Shown here: one piece after another, positions 56,201-63,886 of the stretch
How the letters are laid out: each line of letters opens with the position of its first letter
How positions within the stretch are numbered: the first letter of the stretch is position 1
Assembly: GCF_031200575.1 (NCBI RefSeq)
Contig: NZ_CP133597.1
Coordinates: 1,426,001 to 1,490,000 of the forward strand
Direction of reading: 5' to 3'
From: Ferroplasma sp.
GTDB lineage: Archaea; Thermoplasmatota; Thermoplasmata; Thermoplasmatales; Thermoplasmataceae
Length of the DNA stretch: 64,000 bases
Made by a program: the position numbers and the translations under genes
Notes under the pieces: generated by a model
What the model saw: only the letters and a program-made list of their open reading frames with translations
Told to the model about the DNA's origin: nothing
Database searches by the model: none

Positions 56201-58367
56201 AGAGTTCTGTGTTGACTATTGAACGGTCAACAAGGTCCCTGAAATTTGAAGGGGTAAGCAATGTGACAACGTCCTTAATAGGGACCCTCCTGTTCAGGGT
56301 TAGTGTAAATCCATTGTCATTAACACTTATCCTTGTATTCAATCCATATTTATTTGATACAGCAAGGCCGTATGCCCTTGAAAGGGCATCGTTAACCCTT
56401 CTGCCCAGTGGAATATGAAATATAATGCTGTAAAGGTCGTTGTCTATATACCCCTCAACGTAGAGAGAATCATGTGCCGGTATGGCGAACTCCCCCTGGG
56501 ACTTAACATAGGATATGAGGCTTCTGGCCCCGAAAGAATCCACACGGTAATTTTCCATGAGCCACTGTTCTGTTTCCTCGCCATTTTGTATCCTCCTGTA
56601 AAGCTCCTTCCTGAATTCCCCGATGAGTATCCCCAGGTCATAGCTCCTGGGAAGCAGTTCTCCGGTCCAGGATGGCACTGTGGGCTTCATTCCAGTTGCT
56701 GTTTTTACTGTGATGTTGTTCCGGGACACCCTGAGGTACATGTATGTTTTTGCGCCCAGGACAAATATATCCCCAGCCTTCAGGCGCTCAACAAATTTAT
56801 CGCTGAGCTGCCCCAGCATCCTGCCCTTTTCATTGACAACATTATAATTAGCCTCTTCTGGAATTGTTCCCACGTTCATGAAGTAAATCATCCTGGTGCT
56901 TGCCTTCTTGCCGAATTTTTTTTCATCCTCATCATACCATATCTTGGAGAAAAGGGTATTTCCCTCTATCTTTCCGGAGAGATAGCTCAGGGTTGAGAGG
57001 TAATCCTCGTATTCCAGGGTGTGGAAGGCGTATGAATTCCTTATTACAGAATAGGCCTCATCAACGCCCCATGCCTTTTCCAGGGACATGCTTATTATTC
57101 CCTGTGAAAGCACATCCAGTGGGTTTACCGGCACCGTGACCTTATCTATTTCATGGTCATATGCCGCCTTTGTCATGACTGCACATTCCATGAGGTCGTC
57201 AAGGTCGAAAACAATGAACCTGCCCAGTGAGAGGTCCCTAACACCATGGCCTGACCTGCCTATTCTCTGGAGCGCCCTTGAAACAGATTTCGGGCTTCCT
57301 ATCTGTATGACCATATCGATATAGCCTATATCTATGCCCAGCTCAAGGGATGTGGATGTAATTACGCATTTTAAATCACCGTCCTTAAGGCGGTTTTCCA
57401 CCTCGATCCTTGTCTGTTTTCCCAGTGAAGAGTGGTGGGCTTCTATGTTTTCTATGCCACGTGCCTTTAGCCTCATGGCAACATGCTCTGTAGAGCTCCT
57501 TGTGTTTGTGAATATAAGCGTGGTTTTATGGCTGTTGACCAGGTCAACCAGTATATCGTACATTTTTTCATTTGCCACCTCATAGCTTACCAGGGTAAGG
57601 TCCTTTACCGGTGTTATGATCTTCAAATCCAGGTATTTATTGGTATTCACCTCTATTATGCTGAATTCCCTTCTTTTATCGCCGTTATAGCCGCAGAGAT
57701 ATGTCCCGATCAGGTCCAGCGGGGCCTGGGTTGCAGATAATCCTATCCTGACAAAACCAGGTGATAGGTTCTCCAGGCGCTCAAGATTCAGGGAGAGCAG
57801 GGAACCCCTCTTGGTGGATGACACCTCATGGATTTCATCAACAATGACGTATTCCACCCCGGTAAATTTTTCCTTGAACTTTGTTGCGGTTATGGCCAGG
57901 GAAAAGGACTCAGGGGTGGTTATGATTATATGGGGCGGTTTTTTGAGCATTCTATTTCTATCGCTCTGGGCTGTATCCCCAGATCTTACAGCCACCTTTA
58001 TTGGTGGAACCTTGATGCCTTTTCTTGCAGCGAGGTCGTAAATTTCATCAAGCGGTTCATTAAGGTTCTTATTAATGTCATTTGCCAGAGCCTTCAGTGG
58101 TGAAATATAAACACAGTATATTTTTTCCTGCAGTTCACCGTTCCTGGCCTTCTTGAACAGTTCATTTATTATTGAAAGGAATCCTGTAAGGGTTTTTCCT
58201 GTACCTGTTGGGGATGAAACCAGAACGTTTTTTTTATCATGAATAAGTGGAATTGCCTTTTTTTGGGGTTCACTAAGGTCACTGTACTTATTATTGAACC
58301 ATTCTGCAACAATGTCATCGAGGAAAGGCAGTGCCTCCTCTACTCTAAATTCATTTCTGTATATCAT
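53271..58367 (-). CDS. lhr: Full-length Lhr-type superfamily 2 helicase, 1698 aa
   Basis: The helicase core has SSPTGTGKT (51-59), TPESFSLAIT, VDEIHEV with DEIH at 177-180, RIGLSATQAPLDLIG, FTNTRSSTEHVAMRL, SLELGIDIGYIDMVIQ and LQRIGRSGHG. The Lhr-specific winged helix and beta region follow to about residue 850. The remaining 800 or so residues form several winged-helix-like units (for example TEAEEEVYKFLISKSMSENE and SSYGPLSMDELLIRLP) comparable in size to the C-terminal part of bacterial Lhr, which is linked to uracil glycosylase activity. Common archaeal Lhr/Hel308-like proteins are about 850-950 aa. The likely role is DNA repair. The gene is single and minus-strand. Confidence 0.9.
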   Translation of the reverse strand: MIYRNEFRVEEALPFLDDIVAEWFNNKYSDLSEPQKKAIPLIHDKKNVLVSSPTGTGKTLTGFLSIINELFKKARNGELQEKIYCVYISPLKALANDINKNLNEPLDEIYDLAARKGIKVPPIKVAVRSGDTAQSDRNRMLKKPPHIIITTPESFSLAITATKFKEKFTGVEYVIVDEIHEVSSTKRGSLLSLNLERLENLSPGFVRIGLSATQAPLDLIGTYLCGYNGDKRREFSIIEVNTNKYLDLKIITPVKDLTLVSYEVANEKMYDILVDLVNSHKTTLIFTNTRSSTEHVAMRLKARGIENIEAHHSSLGKQTRIEVENRLKDGDLKCVITSTSLELGIDIGYIDMVIQIGSPKSVSRALQRIGRSGHGVRDLSLGRFIVFDLDDLMECAVMTKAAYDHEIDKVTVPVNPLDVLSQGIISMSLEKAWGVDEAYSVIRNSYAFHTLEYEDYLSTLSYLSGKIEGNTLFSKIWYDEDEKKFGKKASTRMIYFMNVGTIPEEANYNVVNEKGRMLGQLSDKFVERLKAGDIFVLGAKTYMYLRVSRNNITVKTATGMKPTVPSWTGELLPRSYDLGILIGEFRKELYRRIQNGEETEQWLMENYRVDSFGARSLISYVKSQGEFAIPAHDSLYVEGYIDNDLYSIIFHIPLGRRVNDALSRAYGLAVSNKYGLNTRISVNDNGFTLTLNRRVPIKDVVTLLTPSNFRDLVDRSIVNTELFKQRFRYCATRSLMVLRKYKQTDISVARQQLRSDRLLRTLEAMNNFPVIKEAFNEVKYDVMDVERASWYVDDIISKKKFTVRDYSTETSPFSYNLILSGVSDIVLMEDRSKLLKDLRSKLLDKIYGTEGIDFLIKDSKLVENYFKNKIPAVTDRESYMEFARHFLYIDPFKKKYNSPIEYSDTDIEDITEELIKSGTINYCFIRSDQWVYSEYYPVVYSLFKRDVQLTERDMEIYNSLNDTKFSEIKKSGFSEQEIRDSLIKLESAYMIRKEVHGDRQYYIKNETIPEIPGDAMDTAVTRILSSYGPLSMDELLIRLPVNSERLEEALNAMVKKGSVIYDYITPIFMKQYMMKSDFDAIVNSTDEDISRKRILNFTSTVPGVEDYFSKYGFAFDLFDIRVRVKNYRREEVERLLASGDIYYARAIKNRYVYISRWLMDVLYSLREEKSSEIEDQVLALIGRGIDTDDKIIEMTGMDGKIIKSVIKNLEFRIMVIPAKSGAWEIYRPEKDVDTGKIIEKYGPVTSRELSRFFWFNPARIDYSRFPPYYYRNEIYYGSVETNPERGSLIVMKNDPVSIYLGRYVRNDDFNARFIFEGTEESMFYMQEKSPGIWIENLDFETGKITEFLETLESVSNRIGADSIIINSPNLDLLREGEARGYRRSDNVIYIGNFDVIAANTDNLLSMAVYRYNSCKTTMNYNALSRIFLGIRSDMEAYYTGIRSLELTNYYNSMLIYNFDGPFNVPALGTRNVIALYRAIKRRDLTEAEEEVYKFLISKSMSENELIKSMKMNSLLIKESIKSLYKMNAIAKDKGRRYITINDEYSKLEAIEILLRELITRIGFFDISVYTELTGQQDYAEYNLCVRKLSREKVIREALVPSESRIIYIPYGMKMESHMGNVSRIIPPRDIIALIFAGYIRSKYHSTSNYLYFTNGAVKMAVSVKKSGKYLTIKKITGDSSYRDMAKTEFNSAGYILSS

Positions 58368-58436
58368 CGGCGATAATCCGTAAGATAATTCATATTTATA
58401 TTTAACATTTATGAGAAAGTGGATTTCTGGGAATCT

Positions 58437-58565
58437 TTAATAGGATATAGCATAACCTATTGCATCTACCAGTGACCGATATAACTTACCTATTACATAA
58501 GTTTGTGAATTGGTGATCAGCCTGTTGATTCCTTCACTATAAACAGCCATGCACGGCAGAAGCAT
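58437..58565 (-). CDS. Possible small protein, 42 aa
   Basis: An uninterrupted frame begins ATG 58565 and reads MLLPCMAVYSEGINRLITNS then QTYVIGKLYRSLVDAIGYAI before TAA 58437. It lies alone between the Mo-subunit gene and lhr in a 241-bp gap. No Shine-Dalgarno is obvious, and no family is recognised. It may be a small gene, a relic, or chance. Confidence 0.2.
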   Translation of the reverse strand: MLLPCMAVYSEGINRLITNSQTYVIGKLYRSLVDAIGYAISY

Positions 58566-58608
58566 AGAAGATTAATTACGGTATCAAGAAAAGAGTTAAA
58601 GAATAAAA

Positions 58609-60615
58609 TTATAAACTGTCGAAGAGCAATTCCCTGCTTATGGGCATTACATTTATTCTTTTGTGTATCTGTGTCTCCAGTGACCTGGCAAGGCCTTCCG
58701 GTATGCCTATCATGGGAGATTCTCCAAGGCCCTTTGCGCCATCCTTGAGCACCGAGGGATTTTCCACGATTTTGATGTCAAATTCAGGGGTATGTTCTGC
58801 TGTAAGTACACCGGAATCGGTAATGCTGGTTGTCATTAACTGCCCCTCCTCAGAGTATCTCAGTGTTTCAGAAAGCACCTCTCCAATGGCCTGAAGTGCG
58901 CCTCCCTCTGTCTGCCCCATTACATTTGCAAGGTTCAGCACCTTTCCAAGGTCATAGTAAGCCCCGATTTTCAGGTATTCAAAGTCACCCATTTCATTGA
59001 TTTTTGAGGTAACAATATTGAAGTTTACCTGGTTGTCGTTGTAGTCAAAGTTATAGAATGATGTCTGGTCAAAGTCATGTGATAGCAGTATTTCAGGAGA
59101 GTATTTCCCGTATTTTTTCTCAACCTGTTTTTTCAGCTCCTCGGCAGCCTGCATAAGCACAGACCCATGTGTCATGGCGGATTTTGATCCCCATGTCCCG
59201 ACGCCTTTCGGCAGTGTTTCGGTATCCTGAAGGTCCAGTGATATGGAGTCCTGCTCTATATCCAGCTCCTCGCTGAGTATGCTTTTTACAAACATTTCAT
59301 GGCCCTGGCCTGAAACATTCCCCCCAAGGTATGTGTGCACCTTTCCATCCTTTACAATAATTCTTGCACTTTCGCCAGGTGCAGTATCCTCATCCAGTAT
59401 GAAAAGTGATATGCCCACGTGCTCTTTCTTCGCCAGTTCCCTGTAATTGAAGTATCTGAGTGCATCTTCCAGGAATGGCTTTGTTGGGTATCTCATTTCA
59501 AGCCCCAGTGGTGATTTGAATGGCTTCTCCAGTGCATTTTTCAGCCTTATGTCTGCTATATCCATGTTCAGCTTATCAGCCAGCAGGTCCATCATCCTTT
59601 CCATCAATATGGATGCCTCCGGTTTTCCAGCACCGCGGTAGTATCCATTGGGAGCCTTGTTTGTTATTACATACTTTCCTGTGAGGTGTGCCTTTTCTAT
59701 GTGGTACGGGCCGGTTACCTCATGTATTACATTCCCCAGGTCAACAGCCGCAGCATCAACAAGATATGGCCCGTTGTCAAGAAGCACCTCACCGTCCAGC
59801 CCTGTAACTGTACCGTCCTTCTTTGCATAGAGGGTTAGGGTGCCTTCAACTCCACGCCCGGCATGGCATGCCTGCAGGTGCTCTGTCCTGGTTTCCTGCC
59901 ACTTGACAGGTTTTCCATACTTCATGGATGCGTAGCATGCAATTATGTATTCCGGATAGAATAGGGCCTTTACACCGAAGGCACCGCCGTTGTCAATCAG
60001 GAAAACCCTAACTTTCTCTGGAGGCAGCCCAAGGGATTTTACTATTCCTGTTTTCGACCTGACGATAGACTGTGATGGCAGGTATACATTCAGTATCCCA
60101 TCCCTGTAATCGGCAACTATTCCCCTTGTTTCCATGGGATTTGCAGATACGCGGTCAAGAAGTATTGTATCGGTTATCTTCACATCATAATCAATATCCT
60201 TTTCACTGAACTTTACCCCGACATCCTCCACTGCCAGGACGTTATCCTTTCTGTCAGGATAAATCGGTGCCTTTTTCTTTGCGTCATCAATGCTGGATAT
60301 TGCTTCAAGTGGATCATAATCCACCGTTACTGTTGAAAGCAAATCCTCAGCCTCATACCTGTTTTTCCCGAATACGGCAGCAACAGCCTGCCCCTGGTAG
60401 TTCACCTCGTCAATGGCAAGCACTGGCTCCCTGTGGTCACCCTCTGCAATAGTGTAATACGCCTTCAGGTCCTTCGAGGTCAGCCCGCCCTCAACACTTC
60501 TGATTTTTGCCCTGGCGTATGGACTTCTCACAACTGACATATAGAGCATGTTATCGAGCTTTATATCATCAAGGTACCTGCCCTTTCCATTTGCAAACCT
60601 ATCAAGATATGTCAT
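58609..60615 (-). CDS. Molybdenum hydroxylase large (Mo-cofactor) subunit
   Basis: The catalytic subunit of an aldehyde oxidase / xanthine dehydrogenase / CO dehydrogenase family enzyme. DRFANGKGRYLDDI is the N-terminal signature, GGAFGVKALFYPEYI a cofactor-binding loop, GYYRGAGKPEASILMER the active-site loop, and GLGESPMIGIP contains the catalytic Glu near the end. The form I CO dehydrogenase motif AYxCSFR is absent, so CO is unlikely. At 668 aa it is shorter than the usual 750-800. Its start overlaps the 2Fe-2S gene by four bases. In related archaea such enzymes oxidise glyceraldehyde or other aldehydes; the neighbouring glycerate kinase agrees with that. Confidence 0.88.
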   Translation of the reverse strand: MTYLDRFANGKGRYLDDIKLDNMLYMSVVRSPYARAKIRSVEGGLTSKDLKAYYTIAEGDHREPVLAIDEVNYQGQAVAAVFGKNRYEAEDLLSTVTVDYDPLEAISSIDDAKKKAPIYPDRKDNVLAVEDVGVKFSEKDIDYDVKITDTILLDRVSANPMETRGIVADYRDGILNVYLPSQSIVRSKTGIVKSLGLPPEKVRVFLIDNGGAFGVKALFYPEYIIACYASMKYGKPVKWQETRTEHLQACHAGRGVEGTLTLYAKKDGTVTGLDGEVLLDNGPYLVDAAAVDLGNVIHEVTGPYHIEKAHLTGKYVITNKAPNGYYRGAGKPEASILMERMMDLLADKLNMDIADIRLKNALEKPFKSPLGLEMRYPTKPFLEDALRYFNYRELAKKEHVGISLFILDEDTAPGESARIIVKDGKVHTYLGGNVSGQGHEMFVKSILSEELDIEQDSISLDLQDTETLPKGVGTWGSKSAMTHGSVLMQAAEELKKQVEKKYGKYSPEILLSHDFDQTSFYNFDYNDNQVNFNIVTSKINEMGDFEYLKIGAYYDLGKVLNLANVMGQTEGGALQAIGEVLSETLRYSEEGQLMTTSITDSGVLTAEHTPEFDIKIVENPSVLKDGAKGLGESPMIGIPEGLARSLETQIHKRINVMPISRELLFDSL

Positions 60616-61091
60616 TTGGCAACCGCCTCCTTACCATTTATTTTCTCATTTGCCTTCTTTATGGAGCTTATAATTGACACGTAGCCGGTGCATCTGCATA
60701 GATTGCCTGCAAGGCTGCTTTTTATGTAATCATCACTGGGGTTTTTGTTCTTCCTGAGCATGTAAAGGCTTGTCATGATCATTCCTGGAGTGCAGAACCC
60801 ACACTGTAGCCCGTTCTCCTCCACAAAGCTTTCCTTCACCTTTGTGAGTTCTGTATCTCCCTCATTCTCTATTGTTTCTATCTCATGCCCATCTGCCTGG
60901 ACTGCCAGGACCGTGCATGACTTCACAGCCTTTCCATCCATTAATACAGTGCATGCCCCGCAGTTGGTGGTATCACACCCTATATGTGTTCCTGTGAGGC
61001 CAAGATCATCCCTGATAAATGTAGCAAGAAGAGTTCTTGGCTCAACATCTTTTTTGTACTCCTTTCCGTTCACCTTAACATTAACCATCAT
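60612..61091 (-). CDS. Molybdenum hydroxylase 2Fe-2S subunit
   Basis: A small iron-sulphur subunit of 159 aa. The plant-type ferredoxin cluster is bound by GCDTTNCGACTVLMDGK and a later Cys, and the second cluster by LQCGFCTPGMIM and NLCRCTGY. It passes electrons from the Mo centre to the FAD subunit. The start (ATGATG at 61091) overlaps the FAD-subunit stop as ATGA, and its stop overlaps the large-subunit start, so the three are made in fixed order and ratio. Confidence 0.93.
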   Translation of the reverse strand: MMVNVKVNGKEYKKDVEPRTLLATFIRDDLGLTGTHIGCDTTNCGACTVLMDGKAVKSCTVLAVQADGHEIETIENEGDTELTKVKESFVEENGLQCGFCTPGMIMTSLYMLRKNKNPSDDYIKSSLAGNLCRCTGYVSIISSIKKANEKINGKEAVAK

Positions 61092-61942
61092 TTCGGTACA
61101 CCTCCTATTCCCCTAACTGCCCTTATAAACAGATATTTGAGCAGTTTTTCCTTAAACTTAACGCTTCCATTGTCATCGTCCACAAAGTCCGTCACCTTCA
61201 GAAGCAGTTCTGAGGCCTTTTCAAGATTGTCATCGCTCAGCTCTTTGCCTGCAAGGTACTCTTCAGCCTCCCTAGCCTTCAATGCTGTGGGGCCGCAGTT
61301 TGTGAGCCCTATTCCAGCCTTTCTGACCTTTTTTCCGTCCATGGAAAGATTTACTGCAATTCCCAGAATTGAAAAATCTCCGGCATATTTCTTGTATTTC
61401 ATATATCTCCCTGATGAGCCTGTATCGGGTATTTTTATTTTTGTCAGTATTTCACCCTGTTCAAGTGCAGTTGAGAATGTATCAACGAAAAAGTCCTCAG
61501 CCTTCACTGTTCTCTTCCTGGTGGCTGATGAGATTTCAAATTCTGCATCCATTGCCAGCATTACAGCCGGAAAATCATTTGCAGGATCGCCGTGGCAGAT
61601 ATCACCGCCTATGGTTCCCCTGTTCCTTACAAGTGGATCGGCTATCTGCCCCGCAGCCTCACTGAGGGCTGGAAACTTCTTCCTTATGGATGAATTCTCA
61701 GCTATTTCAGATGTGCATACCATAGAGCCAATCTCCAGGTAGTTTCCCTGGAATGTTATGCCGTCCAGGCCCTTTATCCTTCCTATGTCCACAATCTCTG
61801 GAACAGATGTAAATCTCAATTTCAGCAGCGGTATAAGACTCTGCCCGCCGGCAAGCACCTTCGCATCCTCGTGTCCGCTTAAAAATTTTGCAGCCTCCTC
61901 TATGCTTTTCGGAGCATAGTAATCAAATTTGTCGGGAAACAT
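61088..61942 (-). CDS. Molybdenum hydroxylase FAD-binding subunit
   Basis: A medium subunit of 284 aa. AKVLAGGQSLIPLLKLR near residue 34 and GTIGGDICHGDPANDFPA near 108 are the two FAD pyrophosphate- and flavin-binding motifs of the CoxM/xanthine dehydrogenase FAD domain. It is the first gene of the operon FAD - 2Fe-2S - Mo. No maturation genes (CoxD/XdhC type) lie in the window. Confidence 0.92.
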   Translation of the reverse strand: MFPDKFDYYAPKSIEEAAKFLSGHEDAKVLAGGQSLIPLLKLRFTSVPEIVDIGRIKGLDGITFQGNYLEIGSMVCTSEIAENSSIRKKFPALSEAAGQIADPLVRNRGTIGGDICHGDPANDFPAVMLAMDAEFEISSATRKRTVKAEDFFVDTFSTALEQGEILTKIKIPDTGSSGRYMKYKKYAGDFSILGIAVNLSMDGKKVRKAGIGLTNCGPTALKAREAEEYLAGKELSDDNLEKASELLLKVTDFVDDDNGSVKFKEKLLKYLFIRAVRGIGGVPK

Positions 61943-62046
61943 AGTAATACAATAGAGAATTGTATAAAAACGTTATGGAAGAACCATTTCATTTTTTAAA
62001 TGAAGAATTTAGTGATTATATAAGGTTACGATTTCTGTTAACCATG

Positions 62047-62297
62047 TTAACAAACCTCTTTATAAGTTATCATCTCTTTGATGCTCAAACTTCCTGGATA
62101 CAATCCAATACCCCCTATCCCGTTGGCAAAAGCTTCAGGGATTGCTTTTTTTATAATGTTGTATGAAGCCTGTAGGTCAGCATGCATAAGTATTCCATTT
62201 GCTGACCTGAATACTCCTCTCTTTATCCTTTTTCCAGGGTAAGTTTCATGCTTCTCAATGCTTTCATTATCAAGAAAAGAGTTAATTGTATAAATGG
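62047..62297 (-). pseudogene. TnpB (IS200/IS605 OrfB) C-terminal relic
   Basis: The minus strand reads SFLDNESIEKHETYPGKRIK then RGVFRSANGILMHADLQASY and NIIKKAIPEAFANGIG before TAA 62047-62049. This is the conserved end of TnpB, with the third RuvC Asp kept in HADLQASYNI. The rest of the nuclease, including the first catalytic Asp, is missing. TnpB proteins are RNA-guided nucleases; the right end of intact elements encodes the guide RNA downstream of the gene. Here only the shred remains, between the molybdenum hydroxylase operon and a Rieske gene. Confidence 0.75.
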
Positions 62298-62363
62298 TTA
62301 TTTGAATTATTCATAATATCTATTTTAAATGATTTAATAATGGCATCTTAAAATAAGTAGGGA

Positions 62364-62699
62364 TTAAATTCCGATCTCAATATTACCATTTTCTTCCCTA
62401 ATTTCATATGCATGTAGATCCATGGCCTCCTTTCTGGTCATTGCCCGGAAGAAACCGTTGATATTTTTCATCACATGGCCGTTTTTAAGGTTGAATACAG
62501 CGTGGTGCTTTGGACATATGACATTGTTATTTTCAGTTTTGCCCTTTCCCAGGTCTCCGCCCATATGGGAACAGAGGCCGTCAATGGCATATAATTTATC
62601 ATCTATCCGGGATACAAGGAATTTCTTTCCATCAATTTCAAAACTTTCGTGGCTTCCGTTATTTAATTTGTCAATGCTGCATACCGTTTTCCATTCCAT
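62364..62699 (-). CDS. Rieske-type 2Fe-2S ferredoxin
   Basis: A 111-aa soluble Rieske protein. The cluster ligands are Cys-x-His in GLCSHMGGDLG and Cys-x-x-His in VICPKHHAVFNLKNG. There is no membrane anchor, so it resembles the ferredoxins of ring-hydroxylating oxygenases or NirD-like proteins rather than respiratory Rieske subunits. ATG 62699 is preferred over the TTG three codons upstream because a TATA box is centred 18 nt before it. No reductase or oxygenase is adjacent, so its redox partner is unknown. Confidence 0.88.
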   Translation of the reverse strand: MEWKTVCSIDKLNNGSHESFEIDGKKFLVSRIDDKLYAIDGLCSHMGGDLGKGKTENNNVICPKHHAVFNLKNGHVMKNINGFFRAMTRKEAMDLHAYEIREENGNIEIGI

Positions 62700-62710
62700 G
62701 ACTATCAAGT

Positions 62711-62722
62711 TAATATAAAAAT
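62711..62722 (-). promoter_or_regulatory. TATA box for the Rieske gene
   Basis: ATTTTTATATTA on the minus strand, centred 18 nt before ATG 62699; leaderless transcription likely. Confidence 0.45.
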
Positions 62723-62789
62723 TTGAGTATTTAAGCGCTTCTGTTTATATCCAAAAGAAGAAACAGAGGATCTTAAAAATAACTTCATA

Positions 62790-62862
62790 TGCGAGTGCCG
62801 GGATTTGGACCCGGGGCACGAGCTTGGCAAGCTCGCGTGTTGCCAGGCTACACCACACTCGC
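62790..62862 (-). tRNA. tRNA-Gly (anticodon GCC)
   Basis: On the minus strand, GCGAGTG pairs with CACTCGC. The anticodon stem CGAGC/GCTCG holds loop TTGCCAA with anticodon GCC. The T arm is CCGGG TCCAAAT CCCGG. The discriminator is A, with no encoded CCA and no intron. Confidence 0.95.
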
Positions 62863-62923
62863 TTTAACTCTAAAATACAACAGGGTATATATATTTTGAC
62901 ATTAGCCTGCGGCAGTACCTATT

Positions 62924-63886
62924 TCAAAGCATTGATATTATTAGATGCAGCACAACAATCGATACAGGGATTGTTATGTTGTCGTCTGCCACTTTATTGG
63001 ATATGGATTCTGCGAAGGTCCCTCCCAGGGCATATATCGCAGAATAGAAATAGATAAAGAAGAATATGCCGAAGACAAAGGAAGGAATTAACATTGCCAG
63101 AAAGCCCGCTATAGATTTTTTCCTGTTGTAGAATAGCTTTCTGCTTCTTATTTTCATCCCTATAATTGTGGCGAGAGAGTCCCCAATCATTATCATGAAT
63201 GCAGAAATATATATTAACGGAAGTGACCTTGTAAATGCAAGAACCAGCAAAAATCCTGCTGCGAGGTACATGGATCCTAATCCCAGTTTTGTGTCCTCCC
63301 TTTCCATGCGGTACACAATATCTGCCAGCCTGTTTTTATTATTAAGGTACAGAATATTTCCTGCAAGGTATATGAGCAGAACTGCAAGAAGTACCAGTAC
63401 CCTTCCCTTTATCCCATCCAGAAAAAATATTAATATGGTAATTACACCGGTGGATATTTGAAAGTAGTCCCTATATGTTTCCCTTTTGATATCCTTGCCT
63501 TTTTTCTCATTGTTCATCAGATCGTATTTTTTCATATTCTTATCCAGGAACATGGATAGAAGGATTGATATTGATATTGCCGCGAAAACATACCTTACAG
63601 GAACAAAATTGCCGAATATTGCCATGACAATAAGTATAAAATCAACCGCAAATGGAAAGTAGAAGAATACCGTGTAAAGGTATGTACTTACCATCAAGGA
63701 AATAAGGTATATTGGCAGTATGTAAAAGGTTCCAGTAAGGTACACCATGATAGCCATAATCGGTATGGACACGGCTATTTTGAGGAGGAAAGATTCCCGA
63801 TTTTTGGTTAGAAGGTAAACAAGTACGACCATGAATATGCCAAGATAGGCATAGTTGAATAATTCCATAAGAAACTGATTTATCAC
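62924..63886 (-). CDS. Polyprenol/dolichol/phytol kinase-like membrane protein
   Basis: A membrane protein of 320 aa with about nine helices. The C-terminal half has MIMIGDSLATIIGMKIRSRK and then FYNRKKSIAGFLAML, the CTP-binding signature of the SEC59/VTE5/DGK1 kinase group, followed by AESISNKVADDNITIPV, the conserved DDN(I/L)T(I/V)P end. It probably phosphorylates an isoprenoid alcohol (geranylgeraniol or dolichol) for lipid or glycan carriers. The N-terminal half is poorly conserved membrane sequence. The remaining 114 bases to the window edge show no clear gene. Confidence 0.78.
   Translation of the reverse strand: MINQFLMELFNYAYLGIFMVVLVYLLTKNRESFLLKIAVSIPIMAIMVYLTGTFYILPIYLISLMVSTYLYTVFFYFPFAVDFILIVMAIFGNFVPVRYVFAAISISILLSMFLDKNMKKYDLMNNEKKGKDIKRETYRDYFQISTGVITILIFFLDGIKGRVLVLLAVLLIYLAGNILYLNNKNRLADIVYRMEREDTKLGLGSMYLAAGFLLVLAFTRSLPLIYISAFMIMIGDSLATIIGMKIRSRKLFYNRKKSIAGFLAMLIPSFVFGIFFFIYFYSAIYALGGTFAESISNKVADDNITIPVSIVVLHLIISML

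Noticed and set aside
56415-56996. 193-codon plus-strand frame
   Set aside because: Lies wholly inside lhr on the opposite strand; Cys/Pro-rich composition with no family resemblance.
58609-60615. Form I carbon monoxide dehydrogenase
   Set aside because: The AYxCSFR active-site motif is missing; GYYRGAGKPE marks other members of the family.
60984-61742. 252-codon plus-strand frame
   Set aside because: Antisense to the FAD and 2Fe-2S subunit genes; Ser/Phe/Pro-rich shadow composition.
61960-62166. 68-codon plus-strand frame
   Set aside because: Antisense to the TnpB relic, and most of it is explained by that reading.
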